From positions 61,109,431-61,173,430 of the forward strand of contig CM069442.1 of assembly GCA_035610835.1 (NCBI GenBank): a stretch of DNA of 64,000 bases. The letters are read 5' to 3'. Below the pieces are notes generated by a model, which saw nothing but the letters and a program-made list of their open reading frames with translations, did no database searches and was not told the DNA's origin. Position numbers and translations under genes: made by a program. Positions 12,201 through 27,200 of this stretch are shown here, piece after piece. Numbering within the stretch: the stretch's first letter is position 1; every line of letters starts with the position of its first letter. Source of the stretch: Ophiura sarsii. Lineage: Eukaryota; Echinodermata; Ophiuroidea; Amphilepidida; Ophiuridae.

Positions 12201-15200
12201 AAGTGTTTGCATCATTATTGCTAGAAAGAAGAGTGATTATGTGCTCAAGTAAACTAAGGTTAGTTATGAACCATGAAATAAACTTGGGTTAGTTAAGTCT
12301 TCAAAATGAGACAAGTATGTGCATCATTACTGGTGGAAAGAAGAGTAACTATGTACCAAAGTAAACTAAGTTTATGTACTAAAGTAAACCAAGTTTATGT
12401 ACTAAAGTAAACTAAGTTTAGGTTTAAATCCTGAAATTATCTGAGGGAGGCAAGGGTTAAGATAACTAAATTGCATTCCATTGCAAATATTAAGATGGCA
12501 AATTCATACAAAAATTTGATACATGTAATTTGTATTGTGTTAGAGTTTAGACCGGTGGTGCTTTAAACACAAAGCATTTTGTGATTTCAATATACAGACG
12601 TTGTCTGAGTCTTTGTCTGACTCAGTTACAGTCACAAACCAATGGGACTTGTACGATTCCAATACGATCATATTATTTATATCCTTACATACATTTTGTT
12701 AATTTTCCTCATATTATTTACTCTCTATCACAGTAAATTATCAAGTTGTTCACAGGCCATTGCATCTCTACTCTACCCGTTTGCCTGGCAACACGTGTAT
12801 GTACCAGTGTTACCAGAGAAGTTAATAGACATGTGCTGTTCACCCACTCCGTACATCATGGGCATGCTATCATTGTGTATACCTAAGCTGGATGACTTAC
12901 CGGGTCTAGATGAGGTAGGTACTTGATCGCAGAGAGTCATAACATGGACTTTTTTCAAATCAAGGTTAGATTACAGAAGGTGAGATCAACAGGGACAGTA
13001 AGCTAGAGCTCACCAGTATTTTGGTTTGAGTTATTTAACTACCACAGACATTTGAAGTTTTTTTGCTTTCAAATTTGTTTGATTTGAAAAGGTCTATAAC
13101 AAAAGATTACGATGTTAAGAGGCAACTGTCTAATGCAATTATCCATGGAAATTATGCTTTACTTTGTGTCAGCTCAAGTTGGGAGATGATGTTAGCACGT
13201 ATTCCAGTAAACTCATCTTGATATTGCGTGTGATACTCCAATGCAACTGCACATGCATCCGCATGATCAAAGAAGAATGTTGCCTGTGGGGCAGAAAGTG
13301 CCGCGCTCATCACTGGATAACATGCTAATGTCACCTTCCAAGTTGAGATTAGACTTTGAGTATGTCCAGGAGGCAAAATAGAGTCGAACAATCGTGTTTT
13401 AGCAAGATTCATATCTATACTCTATTTGGCTTCCTCTGGACAGTGACGTAACTTAACAGGCGCAGCTTTTACGCACGCGTGTGCATCTTCCGTCTTTCAA
13501 CGCTCATGTGTATACGCCAGCACCTTAAGTATGCGCGCGAGTTATGTGCTGCAATTAGTAGAATACGCAGTTACGTCACTGTCTCGTGATGGCCAAATAA
13601 ACTATAGACTACTTTTTATGTTGCTATTAGCAGTTGCGTCAATGTTTCTATAAGTGACCTGATAGATATTGTCTGCGAATGCGTGCCATTAATAGCTTGC
13701 TTGCCCATATTAGGACATTGAAAATTTAACTGAATAGTCATGAATGTTTCTGATTCATCTACTTGTGATTTTGCAGGCCTTTGTAATCAATTTTCAAATT
13801 TGCTCAGCTGTCAAAGACTTTATTTGCAACTTGGTATTTTTGTAGAATAGGAGGTAATTAGAGGGTGTCTCAGAAACATTACAAATATGGCTACTCCGAA
13901 CCTTTAGGCGCTCTTTTTACTTAACCGATTATATTTATATTGTTTCCTTTAACTACCTGTTTACTTTGCCCCAATTTGTAAGTCCTTGTGTAAAAATTGT
14001 TATAACAATTTTAATTAAAAGAAATCATTTATGTTTATTTTGGCTAAATATTTTGTTTTTAATTCCTCTGTTTTGGCTCTTAACTAAGGACTTCAAGGTG
14101 AGTTTTTGGTTGTCTATCATTTGCCTGAAACTTTACCATGCCCCCTTATTTATTATCTTACACCCACCACTCTACAACCCTGATGCTCATCATTCAAATC
14201 ACATTGCTTTATCTCTTCCTGCCACCTGAAAGATTCAATGAACCAGTCAACATTTAAGATTACAACATCAACATTTGATGTTAATTGTCTGATGTGTAAA
14301 TTGCATGTTTAAGTGGAGCAACAGAAAATCAGGGTTGCTAATAGCACCAGTTGACTGCATAGTTCCATGTTTGCAATACTCATTTTGTATTTTGTGGGAT
14401 TTTGTTTGTTTCATTGTTGTGTGATGTCAAGCCATCTCTACCAAATGATGTTTTAAAGTAAACAGGCAGCCTATAATATTAAAGTCCCTGTGTGTGCAAC
14501 TCCATTTCTTAATGCACATGCAGTATCGGCTATTCAGTCATACATGCAGGTCTCTGTACGTACATTAGCAACAGATTTGATTTAGAACAAAATTGCCAAA
14601 AAGTACCGAAATGCAGTCATATTTCTCTTGATCTAAATAACTCATTGACAGGAAACTTGATTTGTGTATTCAGTAATAATCTCATCGCAAATTCTACCAT
14701 GCTATTTGTAAATACAGAAAAAGCGCTTATGTTATAAATTCATCCCAATTCTGAACCCTGCATGATCTTCACTCAGAAATGGACACCTGTATCAGCTCCT
14801 ATCAGGCCGGTGCCACTGTACAGAGACTCCCATTGCCGAGATTGAAACCTCTAGTGTGCTAGTGCCACCATTTTACGAGTCGCCTCGCACGTCTCATGTG
14901 CCTTATAAGGACTTTCGTGCTGCCAATCATAGCGTTGTCAAGATAGCGCCCTCATTTTACGAGTCACATTTTGCGTACCCACGCCCATATGCCCATATAC
15001 AGGGTGTCCCTAAAAAAATTGTGCACATGTTTGCGCAACTTGTTGACCATGAAGTCTTAAAGTTTGGTGTAATATGTTTATACACACCGAAAGGGAAAAC
15101 ACTCAGCTTTCAGATGCCGTTTATTTTATCTGATTTGGATTTGTCAATTCTGAGATATGGACAATTAACTAGAGCTACCCAGAATCGATGTTGTGCCACT

Positions 15201-18200
15201 TTACAGTTTCAAAGGACTTACTCCTAAGATACAACTTTCACTTGAATGATTGCCCTTCACCAGTGTTATGCAAAATGATTTTTTTTGTATTGAGATTGAA
15301 TAGGTTCAAATAATAGAATGAGTGCCTGTGTATCCAAGCAGAACATGATTCGAACCAGTCCTTTTGACGAGGTTTCACAAAATGTTTATTGGGCCTACAT
15401 TTTCAAAACAAGACAGACGTCCGTATGGCTGGGTGCGGCCTCAATTGCATAGACATGGTAGAAGAGGGTGTTCATTGTCTTGAAATAGCACGAAACGAGA
15501 AGTCCAGCAGAAGAGTCACCAGAGAGTTTGCCATTCATTTCTCAAACACTCACGTACCATCTAGGAATACACCTATATAAAAAGGAGTATTGGAAATGCT
15601 TGGTAGATGGTATGGTACAAGCACTAATATGAATAAAGAACATTCTGGAAGACTAAGATATGAAAAGAAGTGGCAGGACACAGTAACACATTGATAACGT
15701 GCGGCATGCACTTCAGAGGGATCCCAGAATAACTGCTCATATAAATCTCTTACCACATATTCCAAGGACATCATTTTTGTTCCTCAGCCTCTTGTTAAAC
15801 AATTCTGGTCAAATGACCACCTCAATGTTTCAAGACCATTGATGTCCACAACGTCGATTTTGGGTAGCTTTGGTAAACTGGGCATATCTCAAGATTGACA
15901 AATCCAAAACAGATAAAATAAACGGCATCTGAAAGATGAGTGTTTTCCCTTTTCGTGTGTATAAACATATTACACCAAACTCTAGGACTTCATGGTCAAA
16001 AAGTTGCGCAAACACGTGCACAATTTTTTTAGGGACACCCTGTATAGGAGGCTTCAGTTTTATGATTCAAATTTCCCCTCCCATTATATACTCTCCCTGC
16101 TCCTATCTCTCCTGCATGTAGCTTGTATATTCCAATCAAGTATTTAGCCTAGCTATATCCATTTATTATTTATTATATCCGGCATAAACCCAATCTTTAT
16201 AAGCAGAACAAGCAAGGTTTGTGTCAAGGGTGTGTTTTCTGATGAAAGAGAGCTTATGTATGGTGTTCCCCAGGGTTCAGTCATTGGCCCTCAGGCCTTC
16301 ACGTATTACACACGTAGGGTTGGTCAAATCATCGTAAGTCATGGTCTCAAATATCATAAGTATGCAGATGACGTCCAAATCTACACCACCTTTAATCCTG
16401 ACTGCCCTGGGGATGCCTCCTGTGCATTGTTTAAGCTCAGTCAATGTGTCAGTGAGTTGCAGACATGGATGCTTCATAACCGATTAAAATTCAATCAAGA
16501 CAAAACTGAGTTCTTTATAGCGTCCTCTGCTCATCACGTCCAGAATCTTCAACATCTTTCTCTCCATCTTCCTGAGCAGGAAGTTTTCCCATCTAAGTCT
16601 ATCAAAAACCTTGGCGTTATTTTCGATCGCTGCATGAAAATGACTGCTCACGTTACCCATCTCTCCCGCTCCATCAACTGGCAAATTCGTTATCTGAATC
16701 GCATCAGGAAGTATCTTGATGTTGACACTTGTCACAACATCGTCCGTGCCCTCATTTTATCTAGGCTCGACTACTGTAATTCCCTCATGAATGGCATAGA
16801 CAGGAAGGATCTTGCCCGTCTTCAGGTACTGCAGAACAAATGTGCTCGTCTGATCTTAAAACAACCCAAACATTCTCATGCTTCACCACTCCTTCAGTCT
16901 CTTCACTGGCTGCCTATGGCCCAAAGAATTCAATTCAAGAGTATTGTCCAGACCTACAAGTCCTTCAATCTCTCTCTTCCCGGCTACATACGTGCCTTTT
17001 TCAGATCCATAGCACTGCTTATGCACTCAGGTCCAGCTCTGTCACATCCTTTGTTGTTCCACGTTCCAACAAAAAGGCGGGTGACAGAGCCTTTTCTATA
17101 GCAGCTCCTCGCTTGTGGGATGCACTTCCTGCCAACATCAGAAGTGCTGACAATTTGACCACCTTCAAAAGGCTCCTTAAATCCCACCTTTTTCCATCTT
17201 CATGATAATTGTCCTCCTGTGTCGCTTCTTCACACTTTTTCTTCTTCTTTCTCAGCGCTTTGCATCCATTGGTTAATAAAGCGCTTTATAAATCCTTGTT
17301 ATTATTATTATTTATTATTATTATATTATCAATAGATAATATTATATTATCAATAGATAAGAATTTAGTTACATACCATTTTCAAATCGTCTTGTTTGAG
17401 GCAAGAGTGTTTGTGAGATCATCATGACCTGCTAATCATTCAGCATAGTTTACAATGGTCTCATTTATGAAGTGGCCGCTGCTAACAGAATGACTTAAAA
17501 TGTTATTTAACTAATTTCATATCAAATGTTTTTCAAATGGAACATCAGTTCTCATGCTGCTACCTGTAGACTATAGTCTGGAGAATTGTAATCAAAGCAG
17601 TTCTCCCTTGGTGTGCTTACATATGCCAGTCTTCAGGGCATGGTCATAATGTTGGCGTATTTTGCATTCATATGTATACTGTACTACTTCGTTTAGCTGA
17701 CTCTGTACAGTGATGTCAGAGTGTATTCTATTAACCAATGCAGGATTTATGTGTAAATGCCGAGATACTTGTTTGATAATGTGGTTACTTTGAGCTATAA
17801 TGATGTGCGGTCATTGGAATATGCTTTGACGTCACTGCACAGAATTAAATGAATGATGTTGATGTACTGTTATAGTCTGTTCATACTCCTGTCGTTGCGT
17901 AGCGCCTGATGTCGACAGATATTGACGCACGAGTTGGAAGCAATCTCAACTTTTATCCGGCAACGTCGGACGATGCACAAAAACGTGATTATGAACGGAC
18001 CTTTAGGCATTAGGTTGGAGCTGTTACCACTTCAATAACTCAAGCAAAATAAGAGTACTGTATAATTTTATCATGAAAATGGTTAAAAGGTGTGACCTTA
18101 TGCTACAGAGAGGGAGACAGTTTTAATTTGAACTAAATGTCAAAAAATATTTTTTTAGCATGCGTCTACCAGAAACACCACTGAATCTGAATTTGTATCT

Positions 18201-21200
18201 TTGTCTTTGTATTGAAAAGGGGTTTCATGGCTATGTTTTAATGTAGACAAAATTGTGATAATCTACATTATTATCATATATTTTTTATGGAAATGTGACT
18301 TAAAATGTCTTCTTTATTTGATTTTTCTTCTTAGGTGATTGTAGTTGACTTGGATTCTCGAGACTTCTACTTTGTAGTAGGTGATGAGGAGACCATCTTA
18401 CCAAAGAAACTCTACCTAGGTCTACAACGCGCCTTAGCATTTGCACAGAAAGGAGGAAGCTCAGACAACGTCAATGATATTGACAGGGAGCTAGCTAAAG
18501 GTACTGATGGCAACACTATATTCAAATTCCTCAATTTTCGAATATTTCATGATATATTTATATTGTGTTTACATATTGATGGAAAGTTGACGCGTTCATC
18601 TTTTCAACGATACCATATTTGTAGGGATCACTTCTTTCAATGTAAGATAAACACATCAGCTTTCCATTGATGTACAACACACTACGAATATATAATGAAA
18701 TATACCAAAGTTAGGTGACTGATAAAGGATTCCAAGCTTTTTGTGAAGGGTTTACCTTTTATAATAGGGAGGTGACATCATTGTCTATAATCTAGGTATA
18801 GGATCATCATTTTGTGCATCAGGGTCAACATTCTTCTTTTGATTGTGTAATGATCTGTGGTGGGTGGAGTTTAGACAAAATCCTTTTGTCTCCTAACATG
18901 GTGCACTGACGCGAAGCTGTGTTGTGTTGGAGACTGAAAAACAAATGGTTCGAATGATGCCGGAGTTTGTTTTTGTGGTCTGCGCGATGTGTGTGTGATG
19001 GCATTACACTGCGCCATCATGCTATCGCGTGGGTCAATTTCGAGATGCGCTACGCACGCACAGCCGCCGTCTTGTCGCATTGCGTATCGAATTACCGTGA
19101 CTCATGAATAAATTATGTCACAAAAAGCGACAAAAAAGTCTGGCACATAAAAGCATAGATCAACATACAAGGCCAACGCATGCGCACCACAGTCGACGTT
19201 GCAGGGGATGGGGGAACCGAGTCTAGGGTGGAGGTACTCACATATACAGTCATCAAAAAAAGTAACTATACAGGTAATAAATTGGCTTCTAACTCTTAAA
19301 ATATATATCCTACCTAAAAATATTAAATTATAAAGTTGTTGAAAAATTTGTCTTCTTTAGTATGAGATATTGCACGCCGGGATCGGGTGATTATTGAGGA
19401 GGGAGTGGCACTCAAAAATGTAAGGAGAAGTCCGATTTTCATTTTCACATTTTTATTTTCTACACGCGGACCAATCTACGGGTACCTTATCGATTACCGG
19501 TAGTGCAATTGGGGGATGTATGCGCAGGTTGGACAGTCAGCCGTATTGTTCCGATGGATCAATACGCCACACACACGCTACATGTCATTCTCTCCCCCGT
19601 GTTGAAATGTAAAATGTGAATTTGAAATTGTGACTTTACCTTACATTTTTGATTGTCGCTTCTTAGATATTCAACCGATCCTAGCGTGCAATATCTCATA
19701 TTAAAGACGATAAATTTCTCAACAACTTTATAATTTAATATTTCTAGGTAGGATATATATTTTTAGAGTTAAAAGCACATTTATTACCTGTATAGTTGCT
19801 TTTTTTGATGACTGTATAAAGTATACAGGTATGTGCCCCCTCCCAAAATGGGTCGCTATTTTTTGCAAAAATTTCCCTTAAACATGGGTCACAAATCGCA
19901 TGGGTCACATATCTCACGCACAAAAATATGGGTCCTAAATCGAGAAGAAGTCAAATTAAATCAGACTTTTATAGGTAAAAACACCCCTAAAAGTGCGACA
20001 GGATTTCAAACCTCAAGCAACATACCGGCAAAAAATAATTTGAACATTTGAGCATGTGATGTAAAGCCTGGATGTTCTTTTCTCTATCCATCAATTTGAT
20101 TTTTCATTTAAAATATTTCAGCATAATCCAAACCTGCAATTGTTGATAGATAGACTAGATAACTTTTGAAGTATTGTGTCTTCAATTCCATAACTTTTGA
20201 AGTATTGTGTCTTCAATTCCATTGAATAAAATTATCAATTATGTCAACAGATCCAGAATCAAAGAATGCCATGATTTCTGAAGCATTCATCCATTTCTTT
20301 GTGGAGTCATGTGGTCACTACAGCAACCATTTCAGCAGCCAATTCGATGGCACGCTTAAGTTTGACAGAAACGGATTCCTGAATGCCGTCAGGTCAAGGA
20401 GCACACGCAGGTTCCTGGAGGTGTTCACGGAGACGCAGATGTTCTCGCTCTTTATCCAGGAGAAGGAAACAGAGAGTGAAGGAATTTGCCAAGGTATGTG
20501 TTTTATCCCTACTAGCTGTTCAAAGATGGTCGCTTTGTACAGGGTGTCCCAAAAGAGTTGATACCTCCTTAAAGCTTTATATCTCTGTTAAAATAGATTG
20601 CAGTATAAAACTGAAAACATGTTTCGATAGAAAAAACTAAGAGTTATTTTGATTTGATTTTACCAGAGATATAAAGCTTTAAAAAAGGTATCGACACCTT
20701 CGGGACGCTCTGTGTTTTTAATCTCCCAAAGAAGACCTAATTTCTGATCAAATCAGATTCTATCTCATCAGAGGCTGTTAGTGCAGCAAACCTGATCCAT
20801 CAGATCTATTCTTGGAATTCTCCTGAACGTTTAGGGCAACTTTTTTCTAGACTAACTTTTCTCCTATGTATTTTTTGTTGTTTACATGACCGTGCAGTTG
20901 ACGTTGGTAGATCAAAAATAGTAAGCCACAAATATTCATTCATACCATCTACAGCTTTGTATGGAATGCTCTCCACCTCATATACCAGTTATTGACCTCT
21001 ACTAGCATTTATGTAAATTACCTTGGCTTAAAATTTATGATTCATTGGTGTCAACCTCTCAAAGTGGCCCAACTCGAATTTAGGTTAAAATGAAAGAGTC
21101 TAATTTTTGTTCCCAACATCCGAATTACACCATCTAAAATTCCTTGGAAATCTTGAACCTTCCTCTGTTATAACTTTTTAAACTAAATTTGTTGTGGCTG

Positions 21201-24200
21201 GGTCTGTTTTGCCCACCCTTCAAATATTTATAAAGTATTTATGGAAAGTTAGATGGGTGAATGGATGATGAGAGTTCAGCATTTTATGGGTACAGCCATT
21301 ATGCTCCATCATATGAAGAGCTCAGAATAGACAAAGATGAATGACTGAACTCTGCATAGGGTACAATGACTGAGAGTATGCTTTTTTATTTTATTTGATT
21401 TATGAAATGTAACATTTTGTCTAAAAGTTGTCATACAGGGCGAGTTTTTTTAGAAAAAGTGTCACCAAAATTTCAGGCCTGTATATTTAAATCCAATGAT
21501 AGTGCTGTGTTAACAAGACCACATTATTTGGCATAATTCAATAAAAGATTTTTTGAAATTCAACTTTTGCCTCATAATGTTACATCAATTCAGTGGAACC
21601 CAGTATTTTAAAGTCAATCCACGGGATGGCAATAGCCCATTGTATTGTTGGCTGGCTGATTCAGAAATGCCAATCAATGACACTTGTAAAAAACCTGAAA
21701 AGGCACATGAATGTTGGATACAAAATCTTAAAATTACTGGAAGTAAATAGAACTGTGGAATCATGAGTACCAAAAGGCCTGAAATCAAGGGGAAACCCTG
21801 AAAAGAGGCATCTCAGCTGATTAAGAAAGCGACCCTCATTAGAATACATTGAAAATGGCTTGATAATTTGACCATCCTGTGGATTGGCTTTAAATTGAGG
21901 GCCTTACTAAATTTAGTGTACCATGATAACTCAATGATCATTTTTAAAAATTATTTTTTTGAATGAAAGTCAAATTATTGGTCTTTTTAGCACTACCATT
22001 GGTTTTGAATATGCATTCCCGACAGGGCTCAAAATACACAAGGGCGATTAGCCCCCATTTTTCACAAAATAGCCCCCTGATAAAATGTTGTACTATGGTA
22101 AAATGTACTAACAAGGGGCAATTTTTGGCAGAATTTGCTCAAAATAGCCCTCATAGCCAAAAAAGTATTTTAACCCCTGAATTGCCCAAAATGTTTGTGA
22201 CATCTTTGCTAAAAAAGTGCCCATTCTTTCTGACTCTCCCTGTATGCCAGTATCATATCCTAGCAATGAATAACATTAGGCTGTTATATTGCAAGTATGC
22301 ATTTTAAGTACAATTTGCTGTATATATTACTCTTTCCAGGCATGTTTGAACGCAGGGTGAAAGTACACGAGAGGGAGAAAGCTAACAACGCCACATTCAG
22401 TACAAAAATGAAGAAAATTGTCAAAGATTCTGGTAGGTAGTATATTATTTTCACACAATCTATATTTTGACACCATTATGAAGTGTCATCGCAAAATGTG
22501 TTTTCCAGTTTATTCAAATATTTTGAAATAAGGTCATAACATTATGATGTCAGCTTTCAGATGATACCTTACTTTCAAAATTTAAATATAACCATTAAAT
22601 GAACAATTTGATCAAAACTAGGTTTGTTTTTCTTTATTTTGGAGCACTTTTTTAAACTCAAAAAAGTTTGTCAATAATCGAATTGGGAAAATTGTATATA
22701 ACATATTTTGCGATGATACTCTTCTTATATAAGCACTTATAATGATATCAAACAGGACTTTGTTAAACACACAGTCAAAACTCGATCTAATGATACTGAT
22801 CTACATCATACCACTTTAGATCAGTAAATACTTGTAATATAAACAATACAATTGATAAATAAATCAAATGCATGGACTAGCCTCTAACAGCAACTAAGCT
22901 GTTTATGAAACTTTGCACTTCTTCTGTCAACTAACCATTAACGATGAGGGTGGGTCATTCATGCATGATGGATGAAGATGGCTGAGGATGCCCCCATGAG
23001 ATGGATATGGGATAATGATGATAGGGAAGGATGCTTTCTGGGAGAGGATGGAGGAATGTTCTTTGAACAAGAGATGGGGAAGAGGATAATGTTTCCATGA
23101 CCAATTACCTGGGATAGGTGTAGTATTCCAAGCCGTCTCCATCCATCACATTACCCATCATCATGTCAGTTGTCCAATTTAGTGTTATTATCATTCAATC
23201 TATGAAAATCTCACTGGTGATGAGCGAATTGAATTGAATAATAGTATACACAATTTAAAATATACATTCAAAATTTGTATCACACAATATCAAAATACAC
23301 AGAACTTGACATATAATAAAATGGTTTCACATGCAGATGCGATGTATCAAGTTGTTAAATGTTACATCTGTAATTTGGTTTATAAATTTGTTATTACAAC
23401 ACCAAATACTGCATGATTGACAACATTACTCAATAAACATCAGATAATCATGAATCTCACCAATATTATTCAGGGCCATTGATCACATAAATGTTTGTTA
23501 CAAATAATTGTGAAATATCACATCATATTTGGCACACCAAATGGACTAAAAAAAGGTTTATCCTTGGTGTTAACCTGGCACAAAATCCTCTTTTGACAGA
23601 TTTAAGTATTCGGCTTTATTCCGTAACGAGGTCTTAACACTAGTCTAACTTATGAATGTCTTACACCAAGGATATACCAAAAAACATGAGTGTGAACATT
23701 TCATGCTTTGAAGTCATATTGGAAACATACCAATATATCGTTGTTGTTATGTCAAAACATTGTATCTTCATCCGGCCCTTCAGCATGTATAAAGTAATAC
23801 TTTGTATGTTTAACCTTTGGACAGTCTGCTCTAAACATAGTCAAGCCAAAACACATCTCTCCAAACCTTGTAAGTGTTTTTGCCCCTGGTCATGTATAAA
23901 GCAACACTTCCTATGTACACTTGGCAAAAGAAGTTCAAATCCTTCATACAATTTTGAATGACTTAAATTATTGTATGAATTCACCGACGCGATTTAGCCA
24001 TGTACACTCGTCCAAAGAAGTTCCTTGCCACTTAAGTCCAAATATTTCAAATTAATATTTAATAGAATATATATAATTGTATATCAAAATAAGCAGAAAG
24101 TAATCCTCTAACAGCTTAACATGGAATTTAGACATGCTCACTCATGCATGGCAGATCCCATTCACTTGACAATGGCAAGAAGATTGCAAAAAATTGGATA

Positions 24201-27200
24201 ATACCTCCATTCAAATGACTGTAAATGCTCATTTCTTGCAATTTCCTTTTACGCACCTTACCATTGCTTAATGAATGTGCTCAGCCATGCATGAATGCGT
24301 ACATCTTATTTTCATACAGACATGATAGAGAATTATTGTCTGCTTATTTTGACATGCAATTGTTTAATTTATATTAAATATTTATGTGAAATATTTGAAC
24401 TTCAATGAGTGTCAAGGAACTTCTTTTGACGAGTGTATAACCATTGGGCAGTTTTACTTTATAAATGCTGAAGGGCCGGAAAAACCTATGAGGTTTTGTC
24501 AGAGCAGCGATGATATTGGAAACATACCAACTTATCTGTTGCCTGCTAGTTCTTGGAACAAGATCAGTTAATATTTAATATGTATAACAAACATCCTTCA
24601 TAACTTAATAAGATTGGATCACATCATTTATGCAATTTCATCCTGTTTCTAATTGGCTCACTCAATCACTCAATCACTCACTTAGTAACTATCCTCATTC
24701 CGAGGATCTGTGACAGCCAATGAACAGCAGAAGTATCTATGTGATATTCTGTACTGGATATATTGTGTTGCTGTGTTGAGAGATAACCTTGTCAAGGGAT
24801 AGCCCAGTCTAGAAATGGATGATTGTCTCCCATATATCCTTGGTCATACTCAACCCTAGGCGCCTTGAACCGTTCCAAGCAGGAGGATGTTTGCCAACTC
24901 CCTTGCACTCTAATTATTTAACTTTTAATTGAAAATAAAGACAAGAGAATACCTGACTACATCCTTGACACAAATATTCTCAATCCCATAACCACAGCTC
25001 ACCAATTTGTATCCCAGTGTACAGTGACACGTCGACCTATATTTTCCTGGGTATCATTGAAATCATGATGGCCAGAGAACATTTTTATTTCAGTTCCGTA
25101 ATATTTACTAATTGCTGATTAACTATAATTGTAATTAGAGGTGTAGTACAATGATTTCTCTCTTTTTTCTAATGGTTTTCTAGCATAGATTAGATTAACA
25201 TACGGGTGTTTTATATAGTATGCACTCTTTATTTTTGTAGGTTTAAGATTTGCTCTTCCGCGTTCACGACATAAACCAACTAAATAGGTATGTACATTTT
25301 GGATGTCAATGATGTTATGCTGTTTGTATATCCATGAAACAAAGATTGGTGTGCACTGCATACTGTTACTACTAACGCACACATTGTGTTTGATGTTATG
25401 TGTTTTCCAGATCTAGTCTACATGTGTACTGATTGTTCCCCCCCCCCTCCAAAAATTTAAACTTGTCAAAAAAGGATGAGTTATTTTTTTCAATGGCCAA
25501 TTTTACAAATATGTTGTAATATATTCATATTGTTTTTCATATCAATAAAAAGCTGATGTGTTTCTCTTTCCAATGATACCTCATTTGTAGCAATTAATGG
25601 TTTTCAAGTAGCTACCTACTTGCATAACATTCAAAATGTGCCAAATTCACCACTATTTCGTACTCAAATACAAATGTGTGGTTTGTTAAATTAAGTGTCA
25701 CATTGACAACTACAATGTAAGAGATACTCTATTCACTTTTGAGCACAAAATAGTGGAGATTTTGGCACTACCAAATATGTATCATTAGAATGATGAACAC
25801 ATCAGCTTTACAGTGATATGCAAAATACTATGAACTTATAACAAAATACACGGAATATATGCAAATGAAGAAAAATTAGATGGAGGAGTTATATATATGG
25901 TTGGAAGGCAACCTTAATCCTATTCCTTACCCTAACCCTAACCATAAAATCCTCCCCTAAACCCTCTGATGTTCTTCAAAATAAATGAGAATTGACATAT
26001 TTTTGACAAGTTTGTAAATAATGTTGTTTGCTACAACCCTGACGTTTGTAAATAATGTTGTTTGCTACAACCCTGTTACTGGGAACAATCGGTATATAGA
26101 TCTCATCAACTCTAAAGGTTGTTGTTTGTTTCGTTTGTTTGGGGTTTTTTTCCTTCAATTTATTTATTTATCAAACTGCATGAAGAAATAGCAAAAATAG
26201 CAAATAGGTATATTTTAAGTTATTTTTATTTTTTCATGCCTCACCTGCACATACTAGAATGTACTGTTGTAGAAGATCTAATTGCTTATGTGCCATTATT
26301 ACAAACACAAATAGGCACACCTATTCTTAGATACTACATTTGATTCAGTTCGTAGTATACATACGCATTTGAAGATGCACCTTTATGTTTTATAACACTA
26401 TAAATCCAAACCAACAATATTTTGAGTATGTTGCCATTTCCAAATTGTACCTTGTGCCTAAGAAAAACTTCATATTTTAATCGGTGATGGTCTATTTTAA
26501 AAATTCAGATCACTACTTAAATCATCATGCCAAAAACAAGCAAGCAGATAATAAATGGATCCATTTATGTCTATTTGAAATAGAACAATATTACGAAGAG
26601 TTATAAAACAATAATCCACCGAACATACTCCACCTACGCTCCAATGCTGTGCGGTAGCGTTGCCACCGCTATGCTCATCACAAATGTACCAATGCTCTAC
26701 CACACAGCGCTGGCCCAACGCTACACGGTAGCGAGTGGCCAGCGCTGTTATCATACTTTTTACGTTCAGCGCTAACGCTATCAAGTTGACTTGATTTGAA
26801 CATGAGCGTTCACCGCTCTCTCAAAAACCGTTGATTAATCGAATTATAAAAAAAACAACGCTTTTCTGATCAAGCGTTGCTTCAACCTTTTCGTAAGCTG
26901 TGTTGGGCATGTGTGAGAGCGCAAGCGTTGGAGCGTAGGTGGAGTATGTTCGCAGCTTTAGTGAAGTTTGTTTTGTCTTTCTTATGTTTAAAACGAGAGT
27001 GTGCCGCTGGAGGTTTGAAATCCTGACCCACTTTTTAGGGGTATTTTTACCTCACAAAATGGCCGATGGTTTTATCATGAATTGGGATCCATGTTTAGGG
27101 TTTCTTTGCCATTTAGAACCCATGTTTAGGGTTTCCAGCACCAAATAATACCCCATGTTTAGGGAATTTTTGCACAAAAACGACGAATTTGGGCGGTACT

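Larger units (their letters stand above)
10030..12330 (+). repeat. Tandem array of partial DENND2 exon 5 plus splice donor
   Basis: Units of about 105 bp begin GTGTTTGCATCATTATTGCT (last 56 bp of exon 5), pass the exon end and donor (AAG/GTTAGT), and include about 49 bp of intron (GAACCGTGAAATAAACTTGG...TTAACTACGA). Unit starts include 10030 (true exon), 10135, 10240, about 10729, 11690, and then roughly every 100-105 bp to about 12203, with a degenerate last copy near 12312. There are about ten or eleven copies. None but the first has an acceptor. Two insertions interrupt the array, at 10263-10633 and 10767-11614. Confidence 0.9.

Noticed and set aside
12642..12926. 94-codon open frame taken as a separate gene
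   Set aside because: Its useful part (12734-12914) is a DENND2 exon; the N-terminal 30 residues are intron read-through.
16232..17205. Reverse transcriptase frames as a host gene
   Set aside because: Motif order and (TTA)n tail show an L2/CR1 LINE, with a frameshift and missing 5' part.
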